Assembly (NCBI GenBank): GCA_964036155.1
Contig: OZ038422.1
Coordinates: forward strand, 71,757,201-71,821,200
Reading direction: 5' to 3'
From: Diploscapter coronatus
Lineage: Eukaryota > Nematoda > Chromadorea > Rhabditida > Rhabditidae
Length of the DNA: 64,000 bases
Shown: one piece after another, positions 24,577 through 38,500 of the stretch
How positions within the stretch are numbered: the stretch's first letter is position 1
Layout: each line of letters starts with the position of its first letter
Notes under the pieces: model-generated
The model's input: the letters and a program-made list of their open reading frames with translations, nothing else
Databases searched by the model: none
Told to the model about the DNA's origin: nothing
Made by a program: the position numbers and the translations under genes

Positions 24577-25866
24577 TGAGTAGCGACATTTTATTATTTA
24601 ATTTGAATAAATAATTTATTGAATGCCAACTATTGATAAAAAAAAGCAACACTAGTCAAACACGATGCTATTCTAATTTATTTTTCTGCTCACGATTTCC
24701 TAGGTACCAGTTAAAATAATATACGATAGGAATAACGGCCAGGTCGACAACGATAATGTCAAGAGAGTAGATCTCGACGAAGCTGTAGGGGGGCAGGCCG
24801 AGCGGAATCGTGTCGTTCAAAACAAACTCAACAGCAAACAGAATGTCTTCCTCGACAGAAGTCAGCTGCCTTCGAATCAAATATCCAAATAAAGTAAATA
24901 TTCGGATTGCTACTGAAATTAGTCGGATTAGACGAAGAAAGAAAAAATCTCGAACTTGAACAATTCGATGAAAACATTTTTCCACTCCTGCGGCATTTTG
25001 GATGATTTTGTAACACCCGAATGAAACATAGATGATTTGGTCCGCTTTATCGAGAAATTTTTTTTTGTTGTAAATTCTGAATTCGATTAATTTCAGGATT
25101 TGTTCGTTTATTTAAATTGAAAATCTGGAATATATATTCTGAGTTTTTAACTCCAATTTATAGTTTAAATACTACTGAGAAGTACTTGTCATCAAGCTTA
25201 TTGGGTTCGATCGGATGAATCAGATCGAATTGGGTTATGTACCAAAATGAGCAAGAAATTCGAGTAACAACTCAGAATGTCCCCTTATGTTTTTAGACTT
25301 CATACAAGTATTTCACATTTTTAAATTTAACTATCAATAATAAATAAATAAAGGTACAAAGATTTTGAGCCGTTATTTTAACTTCAGATTGATGAGCAAA
25401 GTCGTTTGAATTATGGCACCCTGAGAAAGGCCGTTAATGCACAACAATATGATTTCTGACATGGATTTTGGTTGATTGCAAATATCGAATTTTGCGTGCT
25501 GGAAATGCACTAATTAAAAGAGTTGAACGAAAATAATGTCTCAAGCTCCTTCGAATAATATGAATACGAAGATAATTGAGCGTCAAAATTTAGATGTTAG
25601 TTTCGAGATGATTAATTTTGAGCGTCTGAAATTTAGAAAACAATTAAAAAATGTCGAATCGAAGAAATGAATATCCGTTATGAGTTGACAAATTATCATC
25701 ACTATGAAAAGATGGGGGCTCAAAGCACTTGAATTGCACCACATTGAAGGTAAACGTCTGATAAGAAAGCTCAATTTGAATGTGACTTTGTTTTGATATG
25801 AATATTGAAATCGTAATACTAGCTAATTTTTCAAATTATAAATACATCCTAGTTGGTCGAAATAGT
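24577..25866. other. Spacer between convergent calcium-sensor and riboflavin transporter genes
   Basis: AT-rich. It holds the 3' ends of both genes and the minus-strand open fragment described next. I found no complete gene. Confidence 0.45.
24668..24985 (-). pseudogene. Open fragment encoding a hydrophobic C-terminal segment, possible membrane-protein relic
   Basis: A continuous minus-strand frame of about 105 codons ends at 24668. Its last 80 residues include LGLPPYSFVEIYSLDIIVV and VIPIVYYFNWYLG followed by a polar tail, like the last transmembrane helix of a multi-pass receptor. The frame has no ATG start, and I found no matching upstream exons in 25000-25860. The base use is coding-like. 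It may be a decayed serpentine-receptor remnant or the end of a gene I cannot assemble. Confidence 0.3.
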
Positions 25867-28800
25867 TTAGCCTCGACATGGCGGAGCGGGAGTAAATAGT
25901 TTGAATACGTTTACGAGTGGGAACATTATCACTGATCCAAAAAATGATCCGATCTAAAAATATTCCAGTTTTAAAAAAATACGATAAATAACAAATGGTG
26001 TAGACGAGAAAGCAAAGGCGCTATTTTCCTGAAGATATTGAGAATGCGATCATTTTCGAGAAACTTGTAAATGCAATTGGCAATTGTCTACGATCATTCC
26101 AATTCTTTTGCCTACGTTGCATACTACTCGCTCGTTCACAAATTTTTCCTAGCCTAGAAACGTGTGCTTCATTGCCAAATGATAATCTTTCTTTTTCATT
26201 GTGGAAAAAGAAAGTCACTAATAATTAGCATCAAAGCATATTTCTAAGAGGGAAGACTTGGTTGGGCTCATGGATAGCTGTCGAATCTTTGAATCTTCAC
26301 ACCGTCCACAACTTTCAAATTACGAAAAGTCGCAATATTTCAAAATTTACTCTCCAAATTCCTCTATTGCTGCTCTGCTAGTGCGCGTCTAAATACTTGT
26401 TTAGCAAAAATTGCCCAATCTGTTGAATTATGGCTAAATTTACCTGAATGAAGACTCCACACCAAAACAGTCTCGATGCACTCTGCTCGCCTTCGCGAAG
26501 AAGTGAAGCGAACACGACTCGTAGATAGGAGTGAAACGCTGCTGCCAGAATCACTGCGGTTATCTGGAAAATTCTTGTAATTTTTAGATGATCCTTCAAG
26601 TTCCCCACGAAGAATGTTCGTTTTGAAATATGTCAAAAGCTTCAAACCTGAACAGGTTTTTTCTTGTAAAAATAACAAGAAAGTCCAAAAATTTCCTTTA
26701 AATGGGAGAAAAGGCAAAAATGTCTCACAGAAATAGCACTCCCTCCAGCGACCGAATTGAAGATGAGGTTTGGGCTCAAAGCGGCCAGATAAATGATGAA
26801 ACCGGTGATGCAGGAGGAGATGAATGTCAGAACGGCCAAAATACGCAAGGATCTAAAACTTTGGAGTAAAAATAGAAAAAAAAGAAAAGATCACCGTATA
26901 TTGAGATACATCGGCAAAAATGAGCAAATTGGCGATACGATATTCGCGAATGTCAAGCCGTAGTGATAAGTTTGCTGAAAAAGAAAAAAAATCGAATTTT
27001 TAGGAATTCACTTTGTTCCAAATTAATTCTAATAAATTACGTTTCATACGCAGAAATTCCAGATGCCAAAATTAGCATTTGAATTATGGGTTCGAAATTT
27101 CGATACTTTTTCCGTCCACATGGTCTGGTTTCTAATTGATAATCATGGGAAACTTTTTATCTGATATACCATGCATTTCACTCTCAAACTTTAGTTGGAC
27201 ACTTCCCTCGAAACCTTCAAAAATCGCGAGATTTGGACATTGGGACAGGAGTAGCTCGAAAATAGAACCATTTCCAATCAACTTTCAAACGGATTCTAAA
27301 ACTACGATATCGATTTTGTCTATCACGCGTTTCACTGTTTTTCATATAAAGTTCGCACAAATTCGCACAGCTCGATCAATAAAATTCTTCGGATTGAAAA
27401 TTAGCGAAAAAAATATTAAGTTTTTCTTTCTCAGAGTTCAACAGTTCATCACGCAATGAAATTGAGTCATAAAAATACGCAATGCAATTTCACAAAGTGA
27501 TAACTTTCCGCATGATAAATTTAAGCTTTGTATCGTGTCTAAAGTCAGTGGGAATGACTGGCCGAATGAAATGGGAAACGACTGCAGAAAAGTTCGTAGT
27601 AAAAATGGCATACTTTACCTACATTAGATCATTTGCGGAGATCTAAAGAGCATTCTGATTCGGTTAATCTCGCCGATCACGCTGATACCAAAATCTCCCA
27701 TGATTATCAATCGCAAAAATTCATACGGAAAGAAACTAGGAATTTGTGATAGAAATCTTGCCTTTTATAGTAAAAAATAAAAACAATTAAAATTTGTGTT
27801 AAAAAATATCTTACACGAGAATAAGGGAGTGCAGCGTAGCTCTGAATGCTGGGAATGATGCCATTCATTTGCGCGTTGACGAGAGCCGTACACAACAACA
27901 GGAAGATGTAGGACGGGCCCATTAATGCCGAGTCGCCTTGTCGAGGAGATGAAGTCGCTACCTCTGTCTGAAACAGCTAATATTTTCCAAAAAATAATCG
28001 TAAAATGTTCAAAAATTTTTTTAAAAATTGAATTTTTCAGTACTTCGCCAAGTCCTACAAAATAGTATAGAGAAAAGATTTCCTACTTTGCCTACCTAAA
28101 ATGTGACAAAGCGAAGAAAAATTCGAATGGTCTAATCAAAGCAAGTAAAAAAAATAAGCATACATCTGTAGTTGGATCCCTTTCTTCCTGCGACTTCGAA
28201 GACGGCGATCCGACCGATTCTTTGTCATTCAATGGAGTGCCCTCATTAACGCGCTCTTCTTCTCTGAAATGCAAAAGCTATTTTAAGAAAAAGATCATTT
28301 GCAAAATAATTGTAAGATAAGATATCAGACTTATATTTTACAGCACGATTTCTAGAGTATAGTACAATAAAGAAAGAGAGCTTCTCTATCATATATTGAA
28401 AATCACGACATATTATAGTAAAATATCGTGTTTATCCTCTTGTATTTTCGAAACTATCGAAATAAGAAAAAATCATGCTTACAAAGCATTGTGAGCACCC
28501 GATCGATAGAGCAGAATAAAAGCGACTCCCGTGATGCAGGTCCAGCAGAAAACAATGAAAAAGAAGGCGGAAACGTGAAAGCGAGGCTGCAGGTATTCTG
28601 GCACCATTTTCCCGTCTAATTCCACACAATTGTAGTTCGCTGTTCCTGAAAAATATTTTCAAAATTCAAAAGAATGGAAATTTCAAGGAAGGAGTTTGTT
28701 AAAAATGTATTCTGGGTTTATGAAGAAATTGGTTCAATTCGATAATCGTTCATTTTGAAAATTTCGGATATTATTTGCTGCTTTTATGGTTATATATATT

Positions 28801-29862
28801 TAAATTGCTTGAAATTTCCAAGAAACCTATATTTTATGATTCAAGAGAAATATCAACAAAAAATACCTTGTGCCAGTGAGAGCAGCGAAGGAATCAACGC
28901 TGAAAGCCCCATTCCAACGAAGTATGCGTTCAGATAGGTCGGGTTGTACTGAAAATTACAAAATTAGATCAACTTTTTTCACAAACTCAGAATAACATGT
29001 TGGAAACATGCACAAAATTTACGACTTTCTTCAATTAAATTTTTCTAGAACTTTGAAAATGAAAAAAGCTGAAATTCCGAACCTGTGCCATAAATGGTAG
29101 AAAAAGAACGTTCGAAACGGAATCGACGAAGGCCAAGCCGAACAGAAACGTGTAGAGGCAGACGGAGAAATTGCCTGAACCAATCCGGGCCACAACATCC
29201 CACCAAATTGACAGACCTGGAATTTACTTTATTGAAAAATAAAGAAAAAAGCTGTGAATTTAGAATAGAGCTGATTGAATTTCAAAATCGTCTAGTAAAA
29301 ATTGGAGGTTTCAGAGAAAAGAAAAAACTCACTGATTTGACAAAGACAGGCCAACACGATGAATCCGATGATAATTGGCGCTCGAGGCAGACTTATGGAA
29401 GGGCATAAGCGGTGTAGCAGGGAGACGAGCAATGGGCCTGCGCAGGCAATCTGAAAACTACAGTCGAAGTGAAAGAAGGAAAAAAACGGGTGCGGCTCAA
29501 CTCTCCTAACTTTTTAAAGCAACCACTTTTTCGCTATCATGTTTTATCGTTCAACGAGTTTAGGGAGAGTGAGGGGAAGTTGACCCGCATCCAAAAAACT
29601 TATTTTATTTTGAATTCATCCGAAAATCTCGTTTTTTCTTCACAAAATAATTGAAGATTTTGAAACAAGAACATGCAAAAATGATTATTTAAAATAAAAC
29701 GACTCTGACCTGTACATCAGCAGCCAAGTAACTGGGTAGATTCCATCCCTCAGGTAGGTGGGAAGTGAGCAGAGGCAGCTCCATCCACACGGAGTTCGTG
29801 CCCAGCCACGAGCACGAGCCGAATACCACCACCAGAATGAAAGTCCATATCGATATGTCCAT
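25867..29862 (-). CDS. rft: Riboflavin transporter (SLC52/RFVT family)
   Basis: Eleven exons: 29862-29710, 29450-29333, 29216-29083, 28948-28867, 28645-28483, 28263-28164, 27967-27815, 26974-26895, 26852-26729, 26563-26444, 25953-25867. They total 1314 bases, 437 residues, with all phases consistent. SLC52 hallmarks run in order: FGSCSWLGTNSVWMELPLL near the N-terminus, EGWNLPSYLA, the FVDSVSNVLFLPFMAQY segment, YLNAYFVGMGLSALIPSLL, a charged cytoplasmic loop (EEERVNEGTP...), NGIIPSIQSYAALPYS, TYHYGLTF, and a C-terminus ending IGSFFGSVIMFPLVN...PPCRG. About 11 membrane helices are expected. It imports vitamin B2 across the plasma membrane, in worms mainly the intestine (C. elegans rft-1 and rft-2). 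The start ATG lies 22 bases after a TTTGTAG acceptor (29885). Intron 10 contains an alternative in-frame extension to a stop at 26384, which is rejected. Confidence 0.95.
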
Positions 29863-31479
29863 GGAGCAGGGTATAAAATTGGATCTACAAATGAATTTTC
29901 TCCGCGAAATTGGCAGATTTTAGAGAGCGACAAAAGTGATAGGGCTTGAGAATTAAAGTTTAGGCAAAGAGAAAACGTTGTGCCCGGGGATTCACGAAAC
30001 TCTCAAAACCCTTCCTATAGGAACACGACTTCTCAACGGGAAAAAGGTTTCTATAGGAAGGTTTCGGAAGCTTCAAGAGCTTCGTATACCGGGCACTGAT
30101 TGGGATTCCGAATTTCTTTTTTGATCAAAATAAACATAAACGACAACAGGAAGACCAAGAATGTATTCTCATGCTGAAGTTTGTAGATGGACTCTAATTA
30201 CTCTAAATAAAATAGACGAAAATGAAGTAAATAAATTCGCGAAAATAAAAACTTCGGTTCAAAAATATGCTAAATAAAGTTCGAAGCAGCGATAAGGAAC
30301 GGTGTAAATGACAATCCAGTGTGCTTATTATTTGCACAAGAATGAGAAATGACTGGTGGCCGGATGAGACTGGTCAATAAAACTCGCATTCGCTGATAGA
30401 CGGAAGGTCAGGGATGCTCGTTTAGCGCGTAACTAATCAGATCATAGATACCAAGTTTGCACATTAAAAAAATTGTTTGTCTGTAAAAAAGTTTACTCTT
30501 CGATGAAAATCGAATGAATCTGGAATATTTCGAACATTTATGAAGAAATTCTAAATTGTTGAAAACTGTAAATTCAATGGTTAGGAACGAGTAATGATAA
30601 ATATTTTCATGAGGATGCTTCCAGACATTTATGATTGAAAGCTATGATAAATTTAACTGAAAAATGCAGAGATATGCAGAGTGTTGTTACACGTGTGACA
30701 GGCTGCAAATGATACTTGATGTATTTTCTCGAAGAAAACGATGATTTTCTCATGGAGCAAAGATCATAAATCATAAATAGAATACAATTAGCTTTTGAAA
30801 ATTTGCAATCTCGAATATATTCAAACAAAATCAGTTTATTATTGCCTCGAGATAATAGCCTACTTTCACAGATCAAATCTTGCATACAGATATTGTCTTG
30901 CACAATAAATAAGTTCTTGTAATTCAAAAATACTGTCTGTCCTAAACTATGCTCAAAAATCTTCCGTTTGAAATAACAGAAGAAATACTACTTTACGTCG
31001 AACCCGAGAGATCGAATCAATGCGACTAAAACATGTCGAAGAATTCGTGGAATCTTGGGTAAGATGAACTTGGATCAATTTGGAGTTATAGTTTCGAACT
31101 ACTCAATCACAGGACCCATATTCTGCATAGGTTTTGAAAAACTACGCGTAACTTTTCCAATTGATCATTCTAATTTTCCTAGACATGCTAATAAATCAAT
31201 ATGTAAATTTGAATGTTGTATGTCTACTGAAATCAAGCTAACAGACTAAATCGATATTTGTTTGCAGGATCATCTGGTGCAACTGTTATGCCGAATAATC
31301 GAGTTTTCATGAAATATTTTGGTCGTGCCGATTAATTTAAAGAAGTACCATTTATTCAAATAAAATAATTACTGCATAAACATGTTTAATGCTCTGTATC
31401 TAATTTATTTTTGATAATTGAAATACGCATTCTTGAGTTTCAGAAATGCTACTTATGATAGTCAAGTTGAAAATTAATA
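29863..31479. other. Spacer between riboflavin transporter and srd gene
   Basis: It contains the transporter's 5' flank, the foldback element at 29990-30096, and AT-rich DNA without recognisable exons. Open frames at 30607-30927 and 31055-31249 have no family resemblance or splice context. Confidence 0.5.
29990..30096. repeat. 107-base foldback element upstream of the riboflavin transporter
   Basis: The ends are GTGCCCGGGGATTCACGAA and, reversed, GTGCCCGGTATACGAAGC. Inner arms CCTTCCTATAGGAA and TTCTATAGGAAGG also pair. It lies within 130 bases of the transporter start codon. Confidence 0.6.
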
Positions 31480-33724
31480 TCAAATTGCTTGCATGGCCTC
31501 AGATTGCGAAATTCCTGTCGCAGAATTGTTGTTCATTGTGCCGCTGAATCTCGATCCGTAAATTCGATTCTTCTTGTCATATTTTCGACAGGTCACTTTG
31601 TACCACCAGCCTCGACAGACTTCTCTGCAAAGTTATCATCGTTATGATCATTCGAGTTCTCTAATGATAAGGAAGTTTAAGTTCTGTTCAAATGAAATCC
31701 GGCTAGGGTAATTCAATTTATAGCGATTCGCCAGCTAATCGTACTGCAGGACTTTGAAAAATTATTTCCCGAGAATAGTGTTATTGAGCTCAAAGTTAGT
31801 TCAATGAAACAGATATATTTTAAGGACGCATTATTTGGATTATGGTAAAATTATTTGTAAGGTAATGTAGCTAGCTTACCGATATGGTCCGACGAAGTAG
31901 AGTGACGCGAGCGGTGAAAATACGGGAATAAAAATGAAAGAGATGAATACGGTATATTCGAGTATTGGGTGGTGGAAGAAGTTGAGCTGGCCGATTGAGA
32001 ATGAAACGACTGCACAGAGGTAGAAGGCGGGAATCATGCTCTGGTATGTGAGAGCCTGAAAACCGCCATTCAAAATGTTGTCCCCAAAACACTATTGGTT
32101 TCTTGGAGATAGCTTTTCCAAGCTTCTTCATCCATTGCGCATAAAATTATCATCAGTTTTCGATAAAATCATAGTCATAGGCAGTTCTGGGTGGAAATGA
32201 CATTTTGGATTTCGAAAATTGGAAACTGAGTTTCGGAAGAAAAAGAAAGGAAATTCACTCAGGAATTACGATATGGATATTTTTTCTTTCAAATGAAAAC
32301 TTGCCATCAGAAGCTGTGAATGAAGTTGTCGCGTTTCCTTCGTCATACTCTCGGAATTGTCGCAGAGTTTCCTGATAATCTTCCTTCGAAGAATGAAGAT
32401 GATGACATAGACGGGAGATATTGGGACTGTCATGTGGAGAATTGTGTACAGTGCACTGAACTGGAAGATGTTGATGGTGCCTGACACTGTTTGATTCGTG
32501 AAATCGTAATCCGGAAACAACTCGTGCAGTCGAGCTTCAACTTGAGGCACTGGGTCAAATGCCCACAAGAATGAAACCTGAATATGCATGATAGTATGAT
32601 TATGAAGTTGACAATTCATCAGAGGAGCATTCATGCCGCAAAATCGAAAATAGCAGTCATCCCTAAATTAGAAATCCACCTCCCAAATGACGGAACTAAC
32701 CATTATACAACAAACGATCTCAAATGATCTCAGATGATTTACAATGTTCTTTAAAATGTCTAGAGTGGATTTAGTCTTGTTTTGAAGTGATTATGATTAT
32801 TAGATGAGGAGTTATGGCGGTTTGAAAATTCGATTTCATGAACTTCCGTTTCGGGTTTTGTGGTATTTTATGTAATGAGCGAGAAATCCCTCAACTAAAT
32901 GTATTTTTTATTTTATAAAATTAAAGTCAAGCCATTTCAACATTGACCACACTTACAGTCTGAAGAATCGTTGTGGGCGAAATTGCAATGAACATGAGGA
33001 TGATTGTTCGGATTTTTGGTGCTGGATGAAATAAAATGTAGTATCGGTATGAGAACGACAAAAGAAGTGACCATAATGAGTGTGCATAGCAATGAAGCAA
33101 TAACGTGTATCTGGAGTTTGAACGAGTCGTCTTTGAACTTGAATTATGGGAAATTTGTTGTCCCTCATTACGATATTTTCAAATAGTGCGACTTTTCTGC
33201 GTTTGGATTGATACTATTGCAAGATGAATAATAAATGTGTCGATTCATAATACGATTTTTAATTTTTGTTTGTTTTTTTTTTATAAATTAACTGTTTCTT
33301 GATGTATGGTGTGATTATGAAATATTTACTAACGTAACATAGCAAGTCCAAGGGCCGAATTTTGAGCAAAGTCCACTGGAAATGTAGATTAGCGACGTTT
33401 CTCCCGGTATGATTCTAGAATTATTTAATTATAAAGCAATTACTGGATCAAGAAACGAATAGATCTTAATTTTCTATTGAATAAAAATAAAATCTACCCA
33501 ATCTATAGCCCTTCATTCTCAACTCACCTCTGTTCCACGAACATGTCAAAGATACTTGATCCGAAATCAGTTATAGCGAAATTCAGGATTAGAAGGGAGT
33601 ATTTCCGAATGACTTTCGGAGTTTTGAAGATGATCATGTAGATGAGGATCGAGTTCATGACTAGTCCAAGGGTATTCAGAGTTGTGTGCATTATCATAGA
33701 AAATAGGGTGGATTCAGAAGGCAT
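31480..33724 (-). CDS. srd: Seven-transmembrane chemoreceptor, Srd (Str superfamily)
   Basis: Exons 33724-33528, 33414-33334, 33110-32957, 32577-32305, 32055-31880, 31624-31480 total 1026 bases, 341 residues, the usual Srd length. TM1 is LNTLGLVMNSILIYMIIF; then SLLILNFAITDF, RIIPGETSLIYISSGLCS, and the diagnostic LLLHCYAHSLWSLLLSFSYR in TM3. FILRRKIIRK starts the third inner loop, LMALTYQSMIP opens TM6, FIPVFSPLASLYFVGPYR is TM7, and a Lys/Arg-rich tail follows. Srd proteins are G-protein-coupled chemosensory receptors in nematode sensory neurons. Intron 4 uses a GC donor (ATG|GCAAGT). The ATG was chosen because it sits just before TM1; the frame is open further upstream to a possible acceptor at 33797, so a short extra N-terminal exon is possible. 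The ligand cannot be inferred. Confidence 0.9.
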
Positions 33725-35505
33725 TTCGGATTTATTATGAATTGATAAGTACGAAGAAAACGAATCTTGAGGTCCTTTGTACTCTGAGCTTTGCTGCAAA
33801 ATCGCATGGAATTTCTAGAATTGGCAGACTTGTGCGATATTCAATTGAGTTCGTAAAATCAGCACTCATTTATGGAATTAGCCGTTGAGAAAAGTTCAGC
33901 CTTTCAGAGCACGAAAACAGACTTTATGGTAAATATCTTTCTGTGCGGGGTACAGGAAAAAGATTTATATTCACCCTGCCGGTAGTTTTCTCAGAGTGCT
34001 AGGGAATTTTGCACTATTTAAGTCCATGTGAGTTGATCTGAGCCCTTAGTCGCATCATTTAAAAAAATTATTTCATTTGAAGTCGAGCAAAAATAACAGC
34101 AGCCGTTTTCTGCCCTGTCCGTGAGAAAGAACCAAATTTTAGAGGCATGATGGAGGAGGAGATAATCTCTTTATCGAGGGATAACAAAGGAACAATAGAA
34201 TAATAAATGAAGAGTGGTATGAAGAAGTCGCTAGGTTAAGCAAAATGAGCAAGTTTTCTGACTAGCGAAAGATCGAAAGATCAGCGCCCAAAAATTGTAG
34301 AAAAACTGGACGTGATTAGCACACTTTCATTTGGCAAAAAATTTTATTTTTGAATTTAAAGTGCAATTTATCAGTACTCATTAATTTTCAAGCAACTAAT
34401 ACGGACCTAGTCCTGATCATGTCAGAATAGGAGAAAATTTTCTAAATGATATTCATTTAACATTTTTAAATTTTTCATAATATGATTTAGGAAAACATTT
34501 TTTCTCCATCAGGCAAATGCACTCATTATAAATCTTGTATCCTTGAAACAACAATCTGGAAATGAAGGCATCTACAGGGTGTTTCAAGTTTATCTCCCTA
34601 TTTTATTTTTTGAATAACGTTTTTTCATCTAAGCTGAGTAAGGTTTTTTGCATTGTACTCTTCCTATCTTATGGTTTTGTTTGGTACAACTCTCGAGTCG
34701 AAATCAATTACCCATACCCATGAAACCATCTGTCTTTTGAAGGCTAATTCTTGATAATCTAAGAAGATTTTCAAAAACTCATAACTTTCTTATTTCTGGA
34801 CTAAATTGCATAACTATTTTTATTTATCTTGTAGATCTTATAGAAGATAATATGAAAAAAATAAAAAGAAAATTTTGGGATATTATTTTTGGTGGAAAAT
34901 TATCGATTGTAGCAGGTGGTTGCAGTTACATTATTTGTAGAGTTTTCATGGGCTATCCAATGCTGAAAACCCCGTTCGATTTGGTTCAGAAATGAGAAAG
35001 TTATGAATTTTTTTCTAAGGTCGGGTCTGTCAAAACTTGAAGCTACCGTAATCCTGCGTACGATAATTTTTATGAAAAATAAACCATATCATGATAATCA
35101 GCGTAAAAACTGTATAAGATACGTGAAAATCAGCCCAATCGACGGACCCCTGTTCCGCACCACTTTGAATAGTCCTGACATTCACTCTTAAGTTTACCTG
35201 TCTGATGCTATATTGTCAATTTTTCATTCTATTTGCATGAAAATTACATTTTATAACGAATTTTTGTTTTAAAAACATTCAAATTCATAGTAAATTATTT
35301 TTCTGCATTCAACTTACATTTCTACTTCTCGTTCTATCTTAGTATTCCAAGCGCTAGTTTGACTGATCTCGGCTTCTCCATTTTCATAGATGTTTTCAAC
35401 AATAAAAATAATTTATTGAATTGCAAGTAAGAAGGGAGAAAAAAGAATAAATTAATATTTAATATGCACAGCTTCTGAGTCGTGAGGTATTGAAAGTGTG
35501 ATTGT
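33725..35505. other. Spacer between srd and lectin genes, with a transposon copy
   Basis: It holds the mariner-like repeat copy at 34575-34795, an inverted repeat pairing about 34780-34806 with 34986-35018, and AT-rich DNA. No exon was recognised. The plus-strand frame at 35003-35191 overlaps repeat sequence. Confidence 0.5.
34575..34795. mobile_element. Truncated mariner-like MITE copy
   Basis: It begins TA|CAGGGTGTTTCAAGTTTAT and stays alignable over about 220 bases with the reverse complement of 63180-63404, sharing for example GGTTTTGTTTGGTACA-type and AATTACCCATACCCAT segments. The matching right terminus found in the other copy (62978) is absent here, so this copy is truncated or recombined. 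Confidence 0.75.
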
Positions 35506-38500
35506 TTATGGTGGGGATGTCCTGCAGATGATAGTACGATCTGGGAAGCCTGTGGTGGGATTCTCAGGATCATCTAGAATTTTGTTTATTGATAATTTGA
35601 GGCAATGATTTCTTTAAACTGGCATTCACTATCGTTGAATTAAATTAAAATCTCCAAACAATTTTCCTAAATTTTTAAATTTACGATGTGCTTCTCCTAT
35701 CATGAATTTCTCTATGGGCTTAAAACTCTCGAGGTATACTTAGCCTATTTGAAATAATTTAGAATTTTATCGAATCGGACTAATAACTACGATGTTTAAT
35801 TAAAAATTCTACACTTACCTGGCACCCAATTATCCTAAAATTAAATTTAAATCAGTATTCTTATATTGTCAGCATTATAAGTATCGTTTAAAGTGTAGGA
35901 AAGAAGCTATTGAAATTGCTTGAGAATAATGTGAGTCGCATTTTTAATGAACAAAAAATAAGGATCGAGACTTACTGCTCATTTTTGATTAAGAAAAATT
36001 TTAACGGCTCAATGAAAAAATAGTGTCAGTGCTAGAAAGTACGGCTCAAAACTAGCATTTACTGGCAAGTGTACACTAGTTAATTCATATTCATTGTTAC
36101 CAGTTTAGAGAAGTGAAAGGTGTTTATTAATTCGGATGCATCAACAGCCCCGTTATAAATTTAATTTTGTATTACTGACAGTATATCATTTCCTGAGCAC
36201 TTCATAAACGTAACTTCTTTCTATCGCACCAATAACTATTTGAATACTTACATCAAATGCGAATCCTGGTGTTCCCGTGTTATCCAACGCTGCTGGTGCA
36301 CGAACCCAAGTCACAGGTCTGAATTATTTCGAATGAATTATAGGATGACTTATCTTTAAATTGCATGAAAATATGCTAATCACTTTCATGAAAATAATTA
36401 GAATTTTTTTCTTAGAGTAATTCACATCCTTATCGCCTTTCATTAGAGAAAAAATTAAACTTGTCGTGAAAGTTTAGGAAAAGGGCATAAGATGGATAGA
36501 ACCAGACATTGGCAAACTTTCAACCAAAACGAAAAATAAAGTTGTTGTAAGCTTAGTAAGATTTTTAACGAAACTGTATTCATAAGATGATTCACGACAA
36601 TACCTTACGATTAGCTGGATATTTTTCACAAGGAGATTAACACCGAGTACCAGGTTAAAATTTTTCCTTGATGTGAAAATTAACGCAAACAACTGAGAAT
36701 AAGATGAATTGTGCGCTTTAAAATGGGGAAGAAACGTACTGGCCGTTGATCCATGCTAGATTACCCGCAGCATCAAATTCGAGCCCGATCCAAAGCGAAG
36801 ATTCAAGTACGATCTCTGTAAAATGCGAATGTGTGACGATTATGATGATTTAGCTAATAGTCAAATCTAGAAATTTGAAACGACAATATGAAGTAAAAAG
36901 GAATTTTTGGAATGTTCGTCGTATTCACCAATCACTACTTCGGAAGTTTCACTGAATTTTTCTTATCAATCTATTTTTATTCAAATTAAGTGCACTTTCC
37001 ATGAGGAATAGACTTAGGGAGCACATTTGTCAAGCGAAGAAAATATGCAGAAGTAGGTCGCATGTGGCAAAATTCTTGTTATTGCGAGCACGCGCAGCGA
37101 AAATTTTAGGTTAGAGATACCAAATTGTATAAGAAATATTATAGGGGGCAGATCGCAAGAGCCTTCTGACGGTCGTTCCCCTTAGGTCTGATGAGGAAGA
37201 ATATAGATAAAATGTCTTACTCCCATCAGCGCCAACAAGATAATCCCATTGTTCTTGCGAGGTGAAACTAGCCGGCTCTGCTCCAGTATGAAAAGTATTG
37301 CAAGCGCCCGCCTTGTATTGCTCCATCGTGTAGTAGGTGTCGCCAGTTCCAATCGTCTAAAAGCATGCAAATGTGTATTACTTCAAAAAATTTCGATATA
37401 TCAGCTACATCAATAATATTCCACGGAAAATTGAGATTATGCAATTTGTGAGAGGAATTTGAAATCTTCGTCACATCGTAACGCAATAATTTCTTTAGAA
37501 AAAATATACGGTTATATAGAATTAAAACTTTCATATTATAAGATTTCAAGTAGGACTAAAAAGAAAAGAAATCCCTGTAAAATTTAAGCTACTTACCCCA
37601 TAACACATCATATCCTCTGCCCAATAAGTCCACTGTGGCCCAATAACAGTGCAATCTGAAAACGATTAATGAATTCCTTCAAATTCAATTCAAAGGATGT
37701 AGGTCGTTATTCACCAAACTTTTTGATGAATATCGACGTAGTTTGGTGAATAAAGACCACCGTCCGTCATTACACACTCTGTCACTTCATTAATTATAAG
37801 TCGTCTCATGTAATGAATTAACCTGGTGGTGTTGTAGTCGTAGATGTTGTGGACGTAGATGTTGTGGACGTAGATGTTGTGGACGTAGATGTTGTGGACG
37901 TAGATGTTGTGGACGTAGACGTTGTGGACGTAGATGCTGTGGTTGTAGATGCTGTGGTTGATGCAGTCTAATGAAAGTTACAATTATCCCTGCTTAAAAA
38001 TAAGTTGTTCGAAAGGAATAATTACAAATCTACAAGGCTTTTCTTTAAAATTATTCAGTTTATTTTGAAAAGAAAAGAAGATTATTCATTATTTTTTTGC
38101 TATTTTTATGAGTAATAAATACCGAAACACATTCGTATTTTCTCGCAGTTCTATTGAGCATTTTAACAAATCCAGAGCAACAGGATGTTCGTGGATAGAG
38201 ACAGACTGGAGTGCCACACGGTTGAGTTTCAGTGTCGCTTCCTCTGAACATCAAATAATATAAATTCTATTAATCCATACACATTCTTAAGTTAAGAACC
38301 AACTATTAATAATAATAAGTGAACACTCACTCGCATGTGCACCCCGATGGGAAGCAGTAGCGTTTCTTGCGTTCTGTTCCACACATACCTTAAGTATGTT
38401 AATTTTCATGGTTATTTTTATTCCCTAATCAAACAAATTATTTAGAAGAAAAGAAACATGAATTTAAATTTAAATTAAGATAACTCGAGGTATTCTCAGC

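Noticed and set aside
26384..26443. Alternative end of the riboflavin transporter within intron 10
   Set aside because: It would need a 20-base intron or read-through and lacks the conserved IGS...MFPLVN terminus found at 25953-25867.
37843..37965. Regular 15-base repeats considered as a CRISPR-like or satellite array
   Set aside because: There are no spacers; it is a coding minisatellite in the lectin linker exon.
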